The notes below the pieces were generated by a model. The model was given only the letters and a program-made list of their open reading frames with translations. It was not told where the DNA came from and did not search any database. Source: Candidatus Rifleibacteriota bacterium (lineage in GTDB: Bacteria > Muiribacteriota > Ozemobacteria > Ozemobacterales > Ozemobacteraceae). From it: a stretch of 64,000 nt of DNA. The DNA is taken from the NCBI GenBank assembly GCA_018818125.1, contig JAHISQ010000112.1, positions 62,001-126,000 of the forward strand, read 5' to 3'. Shown piece after piece: positions 1 through 8,104 of this stretch. Position numbers and translations under genes: made by a program. Position 1 is the stretch's first letter; each line of letters opens with the position of its first letter.

Positions 1-321
1 TGCAAAGATTCACAGTTTTGCCCAGAATGTGGTGAAGATGCCACCAAGCTACTTTCTGCCAGCTCGGTAATTTTTAAGGGTTCTGGTTTTTATTCGACCG
101 ATTACCGAGACTCAGGCTACCTTGAAGCCAAAAAGAAAGATGGCAACAGCGACGCGAGTAAGCCCGCTGAGAGCAAGCCTGATGCCTCTGCTGCTCCGAC
201 TGGCACTGAGACTTCTGCCCCCGCCAAAAAGGCAGAAACTCCCGCGTCCAGCTCTACACCATCCACTCCAGCCAGTTCGGCAACTCCTGCAAAAGCTTCT
301 CCTACCCCCCAACCTGCTTGA
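1..321 (+). CDS. FmdB-family zinc-ribbon protein (C-terminal part)
   Basis: The frame is open from the left edge and stops at 319-321, so the start lies outside the window. It begins with a Cys, then CPEC, then a stretch reading VIFKGSGFYSTDYR, which is the hallmark end of the small FmdB-type zinc ribbon (a putative regulatory domain). The first CxxC must lie mostly to the left. After the ribbon comes a tail of about 65 residues rich in Ala, Pro, Ser, Thr and Lys, probably disordered; such tails are common in this family. The function is not defined in any detail for the family. The next 200 bases hold no gene, only a promoter-like pair at 465-493. Confidence 0.8.
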   Translation, partial: CKDSQFCPECGEDATKLLSASSVIFKGSGFYSTDYRDSGYLEAKKKDGNSDASKPAESKPDASAAPTGTETSAPAKKAETPASSSTPSTPASSATPAKASPTPQPA

Positions 322-464
322 AGAAATACTCTGGCAAGGGTGCTCAATGAAGCTGCGATCTGTAATTTTAACGGCCGTATGGCAAGAAGTTCTTTTCGTC
401 ACTGAATAGAGCCGCAAATAGACGGGACTGGTACCGTGCCCGCGGCCTGTGTTTTTGCGTTCAA

Positions 465-493
465 TTGCTTCAAAATATTACAAAGCATAAAAT
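465..493 (+). promoter_or_regulatory. Probable sigma-70-type promoter for the first glycan gene
   Basis: TTGCTT at 465-470, a 17-base spacer and TAAAAT at 488-493 place a transcription start near 500, about 25 bases before the ATG at 525. The fit to consensus and the position are good, but this is inferred from sequence alone. Confidence 0.5.
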
Positions 494-524
494 ATTAGCG
501 TCTTTTGTCGATTAGAGTCTGATA

Positions 525-1463
525 ATGAGCAATCAATCGAAAATTTTAATGACAGGCGCCACCGGCTTTGCCGGCAGCAATCTTTCAACCTGGTTTCTTG
601 ATCGCGGTTATCATGTAGTTGCGCCTTGCCGAAGCCAGCCGGTTGATGAACGACTTGAATTTTACAAAATTTCCCGGATAGATCGTTATACCTTCTGGGC
701 CGATTATTTGAAAGGTGTGGATGCGGTTGTTCACCTGGCTGGTAGAGCACATCAGCTGCACGAGCGCTCAGATTCTCATTATCTTTATTGTGAAACCAAT
801 GTAGAAGGAACGGTAAATCTGGCTCTTCAGGCAGCAAGCAGCGGAGTCAGGCGATTCATATTTATCAGCAGTATCAAGGCGATGATCAGCGATGCCAGCG
901 AGATTGCGCTTTCTGAAAAGACACTTTGCAGCCCGCTTGAGCCCTATGGCTTATCTAAGCTGAAGGCCGAAATTGAATTGCGAAAGATTAGCGCAGAGAC
1001 CGGTATGCAGCTGGTCATTCTGCGTCCGCCGCTCATTTATGGCCCTGGTGTTAAGGGCAATTTTGCGAGTTTGCAGCGTCTGGTGCAGAAGTTAAGCATT
1101 TTGCCGTTGGGTGGTTTAACGAATCGCCGCAGTTTGCTTGCCGTTAAAAATTTGGCTTCAGCGGTAGAAACTGCTTTGTACAGCGATAAGGCGGTTGGGC
1201 AGACCTACCTGCTCAGTGATGGCGAAGAAGTGTCTACCAGCGAACTGGTAGCGCGCATGGCCGCAGTATTTAATCCGGCCTGTCGTATTGTAAGTTTGCC
1301 TCGCTGGGTTTGGAGACTTGGCTCTTGGTTGCCTATGGTCGCGCACAAAATGGCACGACTTAATGGTTCGCTGCCTGTTGATTCAGGGCTTTTTACCCGT
1401 GAAACCGGCTGGAGACCTGTTGTCGGCATGCAGGAACAGCTCCTGGAAATGCTTGATAGATGA
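525..1463 (+). CDS. NAD(P)-dependent sugar epimerase/reductase, WbpV-like
   Basis: An extended short-chain dehydrogenase of 312 residues. It has the Rossmann motif GATGFAG (11-17), a VVHLAGRAH segment (68-76), a NVEGTVNLA segment and the catalytic YGLSK (Tyr141, Lys145). The wording from RPPLIYGPGVKGNFAS through NRRSLLAVKNL to LSDGEEVSTSEL matches the WbpV/WbfT-like branch. Members of that branch reduce or epimerise nucleotide-activated 6-deoxy-N-acetylhexosamines (UDP-QuiNAc/FucNAc) for O-antigen initiation. A WbpL-like lipid-carrier transferase at 6958-7947 fits this role. Substrate assignment is inference; a general UDP-sugar 4-epimerase cannot be excluded. It is the first gene of a short plus-strand run with the RmlD-like gene. 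Confidence 0.75.
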   Translation: MSNQSKILMTGATGFAGSNLSTWFLDRGYHVVAPCRSQPVDERLEFYKISRIDRYTFWADYLKGVDAVVHLAGRAHQLHERSDSHYLYCETNVEGTVNLALQAASSGVRRFIFISSIKAMISDASEIALSEKTLCSPLEPYGLSKLKAEIELRKISAETGMQLVILRPPLIYGPGVKGNFASLQRLVQKLSILPLGGLTNRRSLLAVKNLASAVETALYSDKAVGQTYLLSDGEEVSTSELVARMAAVFNPACRIVSLPRWVWRLGSWLPMVAHKMARLNGSLPVDSGLFTRETGWRPVVGMQEQLLEMLDR

Positions 1464-1564
1464 GAATCTGTATTTATTCCGTTGAGGATATTCTGATTCT
1501 TGAGCCCTATATTTTTACTGATGACCATGACTTAGTCTGCTTTATGCGATCCTATTTCGTCTGA
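1460..1564 (+). CDS. Short coupled ORF or gene remnant (34 aa)
   Basis: An ATG at 1460 overlaps the stop of the upstream reductase in an ATGA arrangement typical of translational coupling. The frame runs 34 codons (MRICIYSVEDILILEPYIF...) to a TGA at 1562-1564. It resembles no family I know. It may be the decayed 5' end of a lost glycan gene or simply chance; the 137-base gap holds nothing else. Confidence 0.2.
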   Translation: MRICIYSVEDILILEPYIFTDDHDLVCFMRSYFV

Positions 1565-1600
1565 CTCGAAAGTTCTCGATATTAGTGGTAATTTATCAGC

Positions 1601-2503
1601 ATGGCACAACAACGTCGAATTTTATTAACCGGTTCTGGTGGTCAGCTGGGGTGTCAGCTGCAGATCAATTGCCCAGATGAATTTGAACTGCTGGCGAGGT
1701 CACATTCTGAGCTAGATATTACCGATGCAGACAGTTGTCGCAAAACTTTGCAAAAAGTCCGCCCTGATTGGGTGATTAATGCTGCTGCCTACACTGATGT
1801 AGAACGAGCTGAAACTGAACCTGAGCAGGCAATGCGCATTAATGCGCAAGGGGCGCGCAATCTAGCGCAAGCTGCGCTTGCGATCGGCGCACGACTATTG
1901 CATATTTCGACTGACTTCGTTTTTGATGGTCGCCTGCGTCGGCCTTATCGACCGGCTGACACACCGAACCCTATGAGCAGCTATGGTAGAAGCAAGCTGG
2001 CGGGTGAACTTGTGATCAGAGAAGCTTTTGGTGCCGATGCTCTGATTTTGCGCACTTCATGGTTATATGGTCCAACCGGCCGCAATTTTTTGACAACGAT
2101 AATGTGCCTGTTGCGTGAGCAACCGGTATTAAGAATTGTTGCAGACCAGATTGGAACGCCAACCAGTGTTTTATCGTTGAGTGGCGCTATTTATGCTGCA
2201 ATAAAGGCCGATGTTCGAGGTATTTATCATTGGTCAGACGCCGGCGAAACAAGCTGGTATGACTTCGCCTGCGCAATCCAGCATGAGGCTATGCAGATTG
2301 GTCTGCTCATTCAACCTCGTATAATAGAGCCAATTTCAACAGCAGATTTTCCCAGTAAGGCGCACCGACCAGAATGGTCAGTGCTCGATAAATCGTCTTT
2401 TACCGCTGTAACCTCTTTTGATCCTCGTCCATGGCAGCAGGAGTTGCCCTTAGTAATGGAAAAGCTGAATTTGATCCAGCCAGTCGCCAACTTTACCCGA
2501 TGA
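1601..2503 (+). CDS. rfbD: dTDP-4-dehydrorhamnose reductase-like (RmlD/RfbD family)
   Basis: A 300-residue reductase with the family's usual length and motifs: GSGGQLG (11-17), VINAAAYTDVERAE (59-72), HISTDFVFDG (Ser103-Thr104-Asp105) and YGRSK (Tyr128, Lys132). Family members reduce dTDP-4-keto-L-rhamnose to dTDP-L-rhamnose with NAD(P)H. No rfbA, rfbB or rfbC is present in the window, so either they lie elsewhere or this copy acts on another 4-keto sugar. It sits 137 bases after the WbpV-like gene and is followed by a hairpin at 2515-2553 that faces a convergent glycosyltransferase. Family assignment is sure; the exact sugar is not. Confidence 0.82.
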   Translation: MAQQRRILLTGSGGQLGCQLQINCPDEFELLARSHSELDITDADSCRKTLQKVRPDWVINAAAYTDVERAETEPEQAMRINAQGARNLAQAALAIGARLLHISTDFVFDGRLRRPYRPADTPNPMSSYGRSKLAGELVIREAFGADALILRTSWLYGPTGRNFLTTIMCLLREQPVLRIVADQIGTPTSVLSLSGAIYAAIKADVRGIYHWSDAGETSWYDFACAIQHEAMQIGLLIQPRIIEPISTADFPSKAHRPEWSVLDKSSFTAVTSFDPRPWQQELPLVMEKLNLIQPVANFTR

Positions 2504-2514
2504 GTAATGTGGTA

Positions 2515-2553
2515 TACGTAGCTCTAATGGCCAAAGGGCATAAGAGCTACGTA
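2515..2553. terminator. Hairpin between convergent genes
   Basis: A perfect 11-base inverted repeat (2515-2525 and 2543-2553) encloses a 17-base loop that can itself fold a small GCC/GGC stem. It lies between rfbD (+) and a GT2 gene (-), where a bidirectional terminator is expected. The run of T after the stem is poor (AAATTTG), so termination would be weak or factor-assisted. Confidence 0.5.
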
Positions 2554-2626
2554 AATTTGAAAAATATCAGTTTTGCGGTAGATTCGGTTCCCTGATTTGA
2601 GCGTTTAACGACGTAAAACGATAGGT

Positions 2627-3889
2627 CTATAGCCCTAAATTCCAGCTGGTTTTTTGCAGCTTTTGCATCAATTTGCTGATACCGTAACGCCAGTAACTGA
2701 AATTCAAGACCTGATCTGGGATTTCATAACAGCCAAGTATTTTTTCTGCTAGCAATGACGCTTGAAAAACGTTCGTGATATCAAAATCTTCTGTGTTCAG
2801 CAGCAGGTCTATGGTTTCCACTCGAAGAGATTTTTTTTGAGGATTTTGTTGCCTGTATTTGTTGTCAGCCCTTAAGCTTGAATTAATAAACTTTTTAAGC
2901 GTAGCAGTCTGTCCATATTTTTCAGCCAGATCGGAAAGTGTTTTCAGATTACTTTCATACAAAGCATTGTTGATGCTGATTTCATTGAGTATTCTATTAA
3001 ACATGGCGCCCATGTTTATCTGATTGCGGACACTGCTGTTCTTTTCAGAAAAAATAATTAGCGATTCAAGTAATGCTGCCGTTAAAGTTCCTTTAAGCAT
3101 TCCGAAACTGTTGCTATGGTCTGGCGAAGATAAGTATTCTTTTACAAACGTTTGACTTGGAATGGAATTCTCATTTCCGCCTACAGAAGACGTTCCATTG
3201 CTGGCTGCCGATGCGCCATTAATACTGAAAGGTCGAGAAGACATAAGATAGAAATCGGTGATATCAGCCAAGTTGAGAGATGAAAGCACATCTGGGCACA
3301 TTGATCTGAAAATTTTGCCATCACGTTTTTTGATTGTATCGAGCAGTTGTTTGGAGACCAGTGAATTGTAAATACATGGTCCTAGACTATAACTAAGTCT
3401 TAGGCTGACAATAAGTTTTAATGCTTCTTTACCGTTAACCTTCAAAAGGTTATTCAATCTCGGCAAAACCAGGCGATTTCGCATGTTGACTTCAGGGTAA
3501 TCAGGCCATGTGTATTCCGCTTTTCGCCATGACAGTACTGGCGTGTTGTGTTTTATTAGAACGTCCACGGCATTTCTGATAGCTGAAGGCAGAAACCCGT
3601 CATCGTCACCAATCACGGTCACATAATCTGCGTCAGTATTGTCGAGCGCAAATTCCCAGTTATCTGACATTGAAAGCCTTCTACCAGGGTTATGATAAGA
3701 GATTCTGGGGTCAGCAATACCTTGTATGAAATCTTTCGTGCCATCATTACTGAAATTATCACATACAAGTATTTGAAGATTCTCATACTCCTGCTCCAAA
3801 CATGTTTCTATTGTGTATTTCAGCGTTCCTATTCGCTCTCTAGTTGGAATAATGATGCATACAACAGGTTGTTCATTGGTTCTATTCAT
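2627..3889 (-). CDS. Family 2 glycosyltransferase
   Basis: The protein has 420 residues. The N-terminal GT-A domain shows CIIIPTRERIGTL (11-23), the nucleotide-binding CDNFSNDGT (43-51) and a metal-binding triple Asp (95-97, in VIGDDDGF). These are the usual GT2 landmarks. The C-terminal half (about 230-420) is mostly charged helix with no domain that I recognise, and is longer than in a minimal GT2. It is the last gene of a minus-strand run that starts with the lipid-carrier sugar transferase at 7947. Only 4 bases separate it from the DUF268 gene upstream. The sugar and linkage cannot be read from sequence. Confidence 0.85.
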   Translation of the reverse strand: MNRTNEQPVVCIIIPTRERIGTLKYTIETCLEQEYENLQILVCDNFSNDGTKDFIQGIADPRISYHNPGRRLSMSDNWEFALDNTDADYVTVIGDDDGFLPSAIRNAVDVLIKHNTPVLSWRKAEYTWPDYPEVNMRNRLVLPRLNNLLKVNGKEALKLIVSLRLSYSLGPCIYNSLVSKQLLDTIKKRDGKIFRSMCPDVLSSLNLADITDFYLMSSRPFSINGASAASNGTSSVGGNENSIPSQTFVKEYLSSPDHSNSFGMLKGTLTAALLESLIIFSEKNSSVRNQINMGAMFNRILNEISINNALYESNLKTLSDLAEKYGQTATLKKFINSSLRADNKYRQQNPQKKSLRVETIDLLLNTEDFDITNVFQASLLAEKILGCYEIPDQVLNFSYWRYGISKLMQKLQKTSWNLGL

Positions 3890-3893
3890 TGTT

Positions 3894-4703
3894 TTACAGT
3901 TTGTTCAGTTCAAATATAGCGCAGCCAAAGTGACAGGCAAAATTCTGTGCAATATTCTGCGGCGATGTAGTTAAATCTGAACGCAGATTTCCATGGTCAT
4001 CCACATATGAGAAGCTTGAGATCTCGTAGTCCTTTTGCAGGTGCTCAAAGAGATAACTGGTTGAAAACACTCGGTGGGCGTTAAATTCAATTCTCTGAGG
4101 TCCGATTGGCAGGCCGAGGTAAACTTTGCCGCCAGTTTTGCAGATTCTGTGCAGATTTTCCAGGCCCTTGCGAAATCCTTCCGGGTCGATTGGGTCGCCA
4201 TAACGCCCTAGACCAAAATGTTCAAGAGCATGTAGACACGATACGGAGTCGCTGTAATCATGCCATTCTGATGGCAGTGGCTCCATGAAGTCGAGTTGTT
4301 GAAACTTTATGTTACTGATTTTAACCTGATTGGGTCTGATGTCAAAAACTTCAATTTCGCGAAATGACGCAACATGTGCGACAAATCCATCTATGCGTGA
4401 ACCGATATCGACATGGCGCTGCGGCTTGTTGTTGAATATTTTCTGGGCAACCAGAAGGTCCTGATGAAAATAGTGTCCTTTTGCCGAACCGGACTGTTCA
4501 TATCTGTCACTGAGACATGGGTAATAGGTTAAATTAGTAAAATCTGTATCAAGCATATTTTTGAAAATGTTTAGCTCAGTAAAAAAGTCGGGAATGGCTC
4601 GAAATGCATTTACTGTTTTGACCGGGTCGAAACCAAAGTTCGCAAATGTGGCACGAATTCTTCGCAAGCAATGTCTGGTTTTCTCTGATAACGTGTTAAA
4701 CAT
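3894..4703 (-). CDS. DUF268 family protein, methyltransferase-like
   Basis: A 269-residue protein. The central segment, CLHALEHFGLGRYGDPIDP followed by a GGKVYLGLPIG segment and FNAHRVFS, is the signature of DUF268. This family is found in glycan clusters and in nematodes, and its fold resembles a class I S-adenosylmethionine methyltransferase. DIGSRIDGFVAHV near residue 100 corresponds to the cofactor-binding glycine motif. The biochemical activity of the family is not established as far as I know. The gene sits between a GT2 gene (4 bases downstream) and a second methyltransferase (2 bases upstream), so it is probably co-transcribed. A role in modifying or capping the polysaccharide is inference. 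Confidence 0.8.
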   Translation of the reverse strand: MFNTLSEKTRHCLRRIRATFANFGFDPVKTVNAFRAIPDFFTELNIFKNMLDTDFTNLTYYPCLSDRYEQSGSAKGHYFHQDLLVAQKIFNNKPQRHVDIGSRIDGFVAHVASFREIEVFDIRPNQVKISNIKFQQLDFMEPLPSEWHDYSDSVSCLHALEHFGLGRYGDPIDPEGFRKGLENLHRICKTGGKVYLGLPIGPQRIEFNAHRVFSTSYLFEHLQKDYEISSFSYVDDHGNLRSDLTTSPQNIAQNFACHFGCAIFELNKL

Positions 4704-4705
4704 TT

Positions 4706-5425
4706 CTATCTCTCTAATTTAGTAGCAAGACAATGCCAGCCGAAACAACATAGATCGAAGGCTTTCGGTGGTTTTTGCCCACGAATTTTGAAGAAAATTA
4801 TACCTATAAGGCTAATTAAAAAGGCCAGAGGCCAGAGCATTTCTCCATATTTTTTTGAAACCGTTCCAAGTCTTGCTATTTCCTGATGACAAAAATCGAA
4901 CCAGTCACCGTTGGGTGTAAGTTCTTCAGTTTTAAATCCAAGCTTGGTAAGGTGATGCTCATACCAGTATTTGCTGAAGCCTGAACAAAAGTGATAAGGA
5001 GCAAAATGTACAAGTGAAGTGAAAGGCGCAGTTAGAATAAGTTTGCCGCCTGGCTTGAGCAATCTGTAGAATTCTTTCAATGCAAGTGTTGGCTCAGGTA
5101 CGTGCTCAAGAACTTCGCTGCATAATATGGCGTCATAAGAATTGTCTGGCTCCGGGATGCTTGTTATGTCGCATATTATATCGATATTACTGGTGTCCCA
5201 GGTGCCGGTGTGTAGCCCTTGTCCATCGCCATTTCCTTCATATTGCCCAAAATCCTGAGAGACATATTTCAGGTGAGAGCAGAGTTTCTTGTTTTTTAGC
5301 TGGCCAGCTCCTGCGTCCAGAATTTTAATTCCGTCCGGAAGATGAGTAAGAGTTTTTGTCAGCCATTGATTGCGCCATTCTTCATTGAAGTCTCTGTATA
5401 TCATTTTTTTTAGTTTATTCAGCAT
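4706..5425 (-). CDS. Class I SAM-dependent methyltransferase
   Basis: A 239-residue protein with motif I ILDAGAGQ (about 34-41), an IDIICDI acidic motif, CSEVLEHVPEP (about 104-114) and a GGKLILTAPF strand, all typical of Methyltransf_11-type enzymes. Near the C-terminus a hydrophobic segment (LWPLAFLISLIGIIFF, about 195-210) is probably a membrane anchor or membrane-associated helix. In the glycan run it lies 2 bases from the DUF268 gene. It plausibly methylates a sugar or an exported glycan precursor, but the substrate is unknown. Confidence 0.82.
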   Translation of the reverse strand: MLNKLKKMIYRDFNEEWRNQWLTKTLTHLPDGIKILDAGAGQLKNKKLCSHLKYVSQDFGQYEGNGDGQGLHTGTWDTSNIDIICDITSIPEPDNSYDAILCSEVLEHVPEPTLALKEFYRLLKPGGKLILTAPFTSLVHFAPYHFCSGFSKYWYEHHLTKLGFKTEELTPNGDWFDFCHQEIARLGTVSKKYGEMLWPLAFLISLIGIIFFKIRGQKPPKAFDLCCFGWHCLATKLER

Positions 5426-5452
5426 ATTATACTCTAATAATGTTTAGGCATT

Positions 5453-6949
5453 TCAGGCAAGTCTGATTTTAAATCCAGGGATAAAGGGTCTTAGTTCATT
5501 TGAGGCAATTGCAGATACTAATGTTGCACATCCACCTGCAGCGGCAAAAAAAACAATATCAAAAGATACGTGCGAACTGACTGGCTTTAGTGTCCAGAAT
5601 AATACGATGACAGCGGCTGCGGCTGCAAATGGCTTAAGAAGGTCATCGACAAACCATTTCGATTTTTCTTTGGTAAATATGACCTTGAACATGAAGTGAG
5701 ATGCAATGAATACATAACTGGCATTTAATATTACCCACACCCATGCCGCGCCAATCGGACCAAAAATTGGTATTACCAACAATATCGCCGGTACCAGCAG
5801 AATTACTGCGATAAGATTAACCTTGGCGGCAAAACTTGACCAGCCATGAGCCAGTTGCAGCATATATGGCATAGTCATGAAGCCGTTAAACATTGTTCCC
5901 AGAGTCATGATTTTTAGCAAATATGCAATATTTGATCCCAATTCTTCGTTTCCTGTCCATATTACTATCAGTCTTTCGCCAAAGCAAAAAATCAGGCAAG
6001 ACGCAGTGCCAACAATTACCGACACCAGCTGTGATCCACGATGAAAAATTTTCCTGGTTTGCTCAAAATCTCCTGAGCTTTGCATTTCAGTAAGTTTGGG
6101 ATAGTGAGCTTGCGTAATCGGCCCAACTAGTATCAGCAAGGAATTCGCAACAGTAGCGGCCAGATTGTATTGTCCAAATGCTTCCAGGCTCAAAAGTTTT
6201 GACAGAAGCATTTTATCTATCTGTGTCAGAAGTAAAACAAGGAGGGTCGTTGCAAAAATGCCCGCAGCAAATCGCCAAACTTTAACCAATTCTGTTTTCG
6301 AAAACTTGCCGGTGCGTTTTGCTGGTAAAAGGTTTCGATAAGTAATTGTAGAAAACACTAATACTGCAGTAAACGAAACCACCGCCTGCCATATAAAATA
6401 AACATAGATTGTGGGGGAATAATATGCCAGAATTAACACGGCGCCAAGGCTTCTTAATGTTGCAATTCCGGCATTTACAAGATTAAAGAGCACCTGTTTT
6501 TGCAGACCAATAATGGCACCACGATATAATCCTTCCATAAAACGCATTGCTGTAACCAGACCCATTATTGAAAATGCCTGAACTACTGTTTCTATTGGCA
6601 AATTTTCAACTTTCAGCCAGCTGGTTGCTAGCCATCTAGCTGAAAGCCAGACAGTCAGAGCGTATGTTGATGTGATTGCAAGTGCGATTATCTCCAGGCT
6701 TCGTAATAAATCTCTTATTGACTGTGAAGAATGTGCGCCTCCGGTGAAGCGTGACATTTCTCTGCTGAGAGTTGGTGTCATACCTGCATCGACTAATCCA
6801 AGACATGCCTGTAACATGGCGTAAAAACCAATAAGGCCGTAAGCTTCCATTCCAAGATATTTAATGTACATTGGAATGAATGCCAAGCCCATGATTGCAG
6901 CCCAGCCGTTTCCGAGATAATTGGCTATTACATTTTTTTTAAGTGACAA
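5453..6949 (-). CDS. Wzx-type polysaccharide flippase
   Basis: A 498-residue, highly hydrophobic protein with about 12-14 predicted membrane helices. It starts with KNVIANYLGNGWAAIMGLAFIPMYIKYLG, split here as KNVIANYLGNGW and IPMYIKYLG, which is the usual first helix of MOP-superfamily oligosaccharide flippases. Such proteins move undecaprenyl-linked repeat units from the cytoplasmic to the periplasmic face of the inner membrane. Its position next to the initiating transferase (8 bases upstream) and among glycosyltransferases supports that role. No specific substrate can be assigned. Confidence 0.87.
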   Translation of the reverse strand: MSLKKNVIANYLGNGWAAIMGLAFIPMYIKYLGMEAYGLIGFYAMLQACLGLVDAGMTPTLSREMSRFTGGAHSSQSIRDLLRSLEIIALAITSTYALTVWLSARWLATSWLKVENLPIETVVQAFSIMGLVTAMRFMEGLYRGAIIGLQKQVLFNLVNAGIATLRSLGAVLILAYYSPTIYVYFIWQAVVSFTAVLVFSTITYRNLLPAKRTGKFSKTELVKVWRFAAGIFATTLLVLLLTQIDKMLLSKLLSLEAFGQYNLAATVANSLLILVGPITQAHYPKLTEMQSSGDFEQTRKIFHRGSQLVSVIVGTASCLIFCFGERLIVIWTGNEELGSNIAYLLKIMTLGTMFNGFMTMPYMLQLAHGWSSFAAKVNLIAVILLVPAILLVIPIFGPIGAAWVWVILNASYVFIASHFMFKVIFTKEKSKWFVDDLLKPFAAAAAVIVLFWTLKPVSSHVSFDIVFFAAAGGCATLVSAIASNELRPFIPGFKIRLA

Positions 6950-6957
6950 CGCAATAC

Positions 6958-7947
6958 CTACATCGTGCCGATTCCGGCCATGAGAGCCGCTGCAATGAAA
7001 AGAAGCATATTGAGAGTTACGAAAGAAAGGGTCACTTCATGGTGGCTGTAGCCTTTTTGAACGGCCTGCTGGTATAAATGTTGCCGATGTGCTTCCCAGA
7101 ATCGTTCACCGCGCAAGATTCTTTTGAGCAAGGTAAAGCTGGCATCACCCCAGAACAAAGCCAGCAGAAGCAGGTATGTGTAAAATCCTCCAGCCCAGCC
7201 AGTTCCTGAGCCGATGGCCAGACAGCCAAACGCGTAACCAAGAAAGCCGCTGCCGGCATCGCCCATGAAGATTTTGGCTGGCGGCCAGTTCCAGAATAAA
7301 AAGCCCAGAGCTGACGCAGCAATGACCCATGCCACGGTTAAAGAACCTAAGATTCCTAGTCTGCCAGCTATATATCCGGCTCCTAGGGCAATAACAACTG
7401 CTTCTGCTCCAGCCAGTCCATCTATTCCGTCCATGAAGTTGTAAAAATTAATTGCCCAGGCAACCCAAAAGCCAGCAGCCAGTTTCCCCAAAAAGGGAGT
7501 TTCGGCAGGAACAAGCCAGTTAACTGCCCAGGCAGAGGCGATAATATGCACCATGAACCTTGTTTTTGCCGAAAGCGAGGATTTATCATCAAGCCAGCCG
7601 ATCCATGCAACGACCCCTCCACCGATTGCAATGGTCAGTAACCACTTGGCAGGCAGTAGATGAGGTCTGATTAATCCAAGAAAGGTTACACCTGCTATGG
7701 CGGCCAGCGCCATTGGTGCCCCACCAGCTCTCGGCATGGGTTGTTCATGGAGACTACGATGGTTGGGAACATCAATCATTACCGATTTTTTTATTGAAAC
7801 ATAGCGCATAAAGCCGCACCCAATGCTGGAAATAATGGTGGTTATCATGCAGACCACAACCAGCAGAAATGGTATTTCCATTAAAATGTTTGTATGGGGC
7901 ATTCTGCGCTTCTTTCTTGGGTTGTTCTTGAGTTGAAAGATTACCAT
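6958..7947 (-). CDS. WbpL/WecA-like lipid-carrier sugar-phosphate transferase
   Basis: A polytopic enzyme of the polyprenyl-phosphate N-acetylhexosamine-1-phosphate transferase family, with about 10 membrane helices. It shows the catalytic NFYNFMDGIDGLAG, the MGDAGSGFLGY loop and the C-terminal EAHRQHLYQQ...SHHE region that binds the nucleotide sugar. It starts O-antigen repeat synthesis by loading a sugar phosphate on undecaprenyl phosphate. Internal wording and the WbpV-like gene at 525 favour the WbpL branch (QuiNAc/FucNAc) over WecA (GlcNAc), but that is inference. The start is uncertain: ATG at 7947 has no clear ribosome site, and ATG at 7902 follows an AAGAAAGAAG stretch and may be the true start. 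It is probably the first gene of the minus-strand run down to 2627. Confidence 0.87.
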   Translation of the reverse strand: MVIFQLKNNPRKKRRMPHTNILMEIPFLLVVVCMITTIISSIGCGFMRYVSIKKSVMIDVPNHRSLHEQPMPRAGGAPMALAAIAGVTFLGLIRPHLLPAKWLLTIAIGGGVVAWIGWLDDKSSLSAKTRFMVHIIASAWAVNWLVPAETPFLGKLAAGFWVAWAINFYNFMDGIDGLAGAEAVVIALGAGYIAGRLGILGSLTVAWVIAASALGFLFWNWPPAKIFMGDAGSGFLGYAFGCLAIGSGTGWAGGFYTYLLLLALFWGDASFTLLKRILRGERFWEAHRQHLYQQAVQKGYSHHEVTLSFVTLNMLLFIAAALMAGIGTM

Positions 7948-8040
7948 TTATATGTTGATTTGTCATCTGCATAAGCTCTGGCAAGTTTGATGTTTGCAAA
8001 ATGTCACTCATTTGATTAGACTTGCAGGGTTTTGAAGTGA

Positions 8041-8069
8041 TTGATATCGGGCATGTTTTCTATTATAGA
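8041..8069 (+). promoter_or_regulatory. Probable sigma-70-type promoter
   Basis: TTGATA at 8041-8046, a 17-base spacer and TATAGA at 8064-8069 predict a start near 8076, about 30 bases ahead of the GDP-sugar synthase gene. This is one of the best promoter matches in the window. Confidence 0.6.
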
Positions 8070-8104
8070 TTGTTGTAATCATCTGACTTTATGGGAAGTG
8101 GCCA

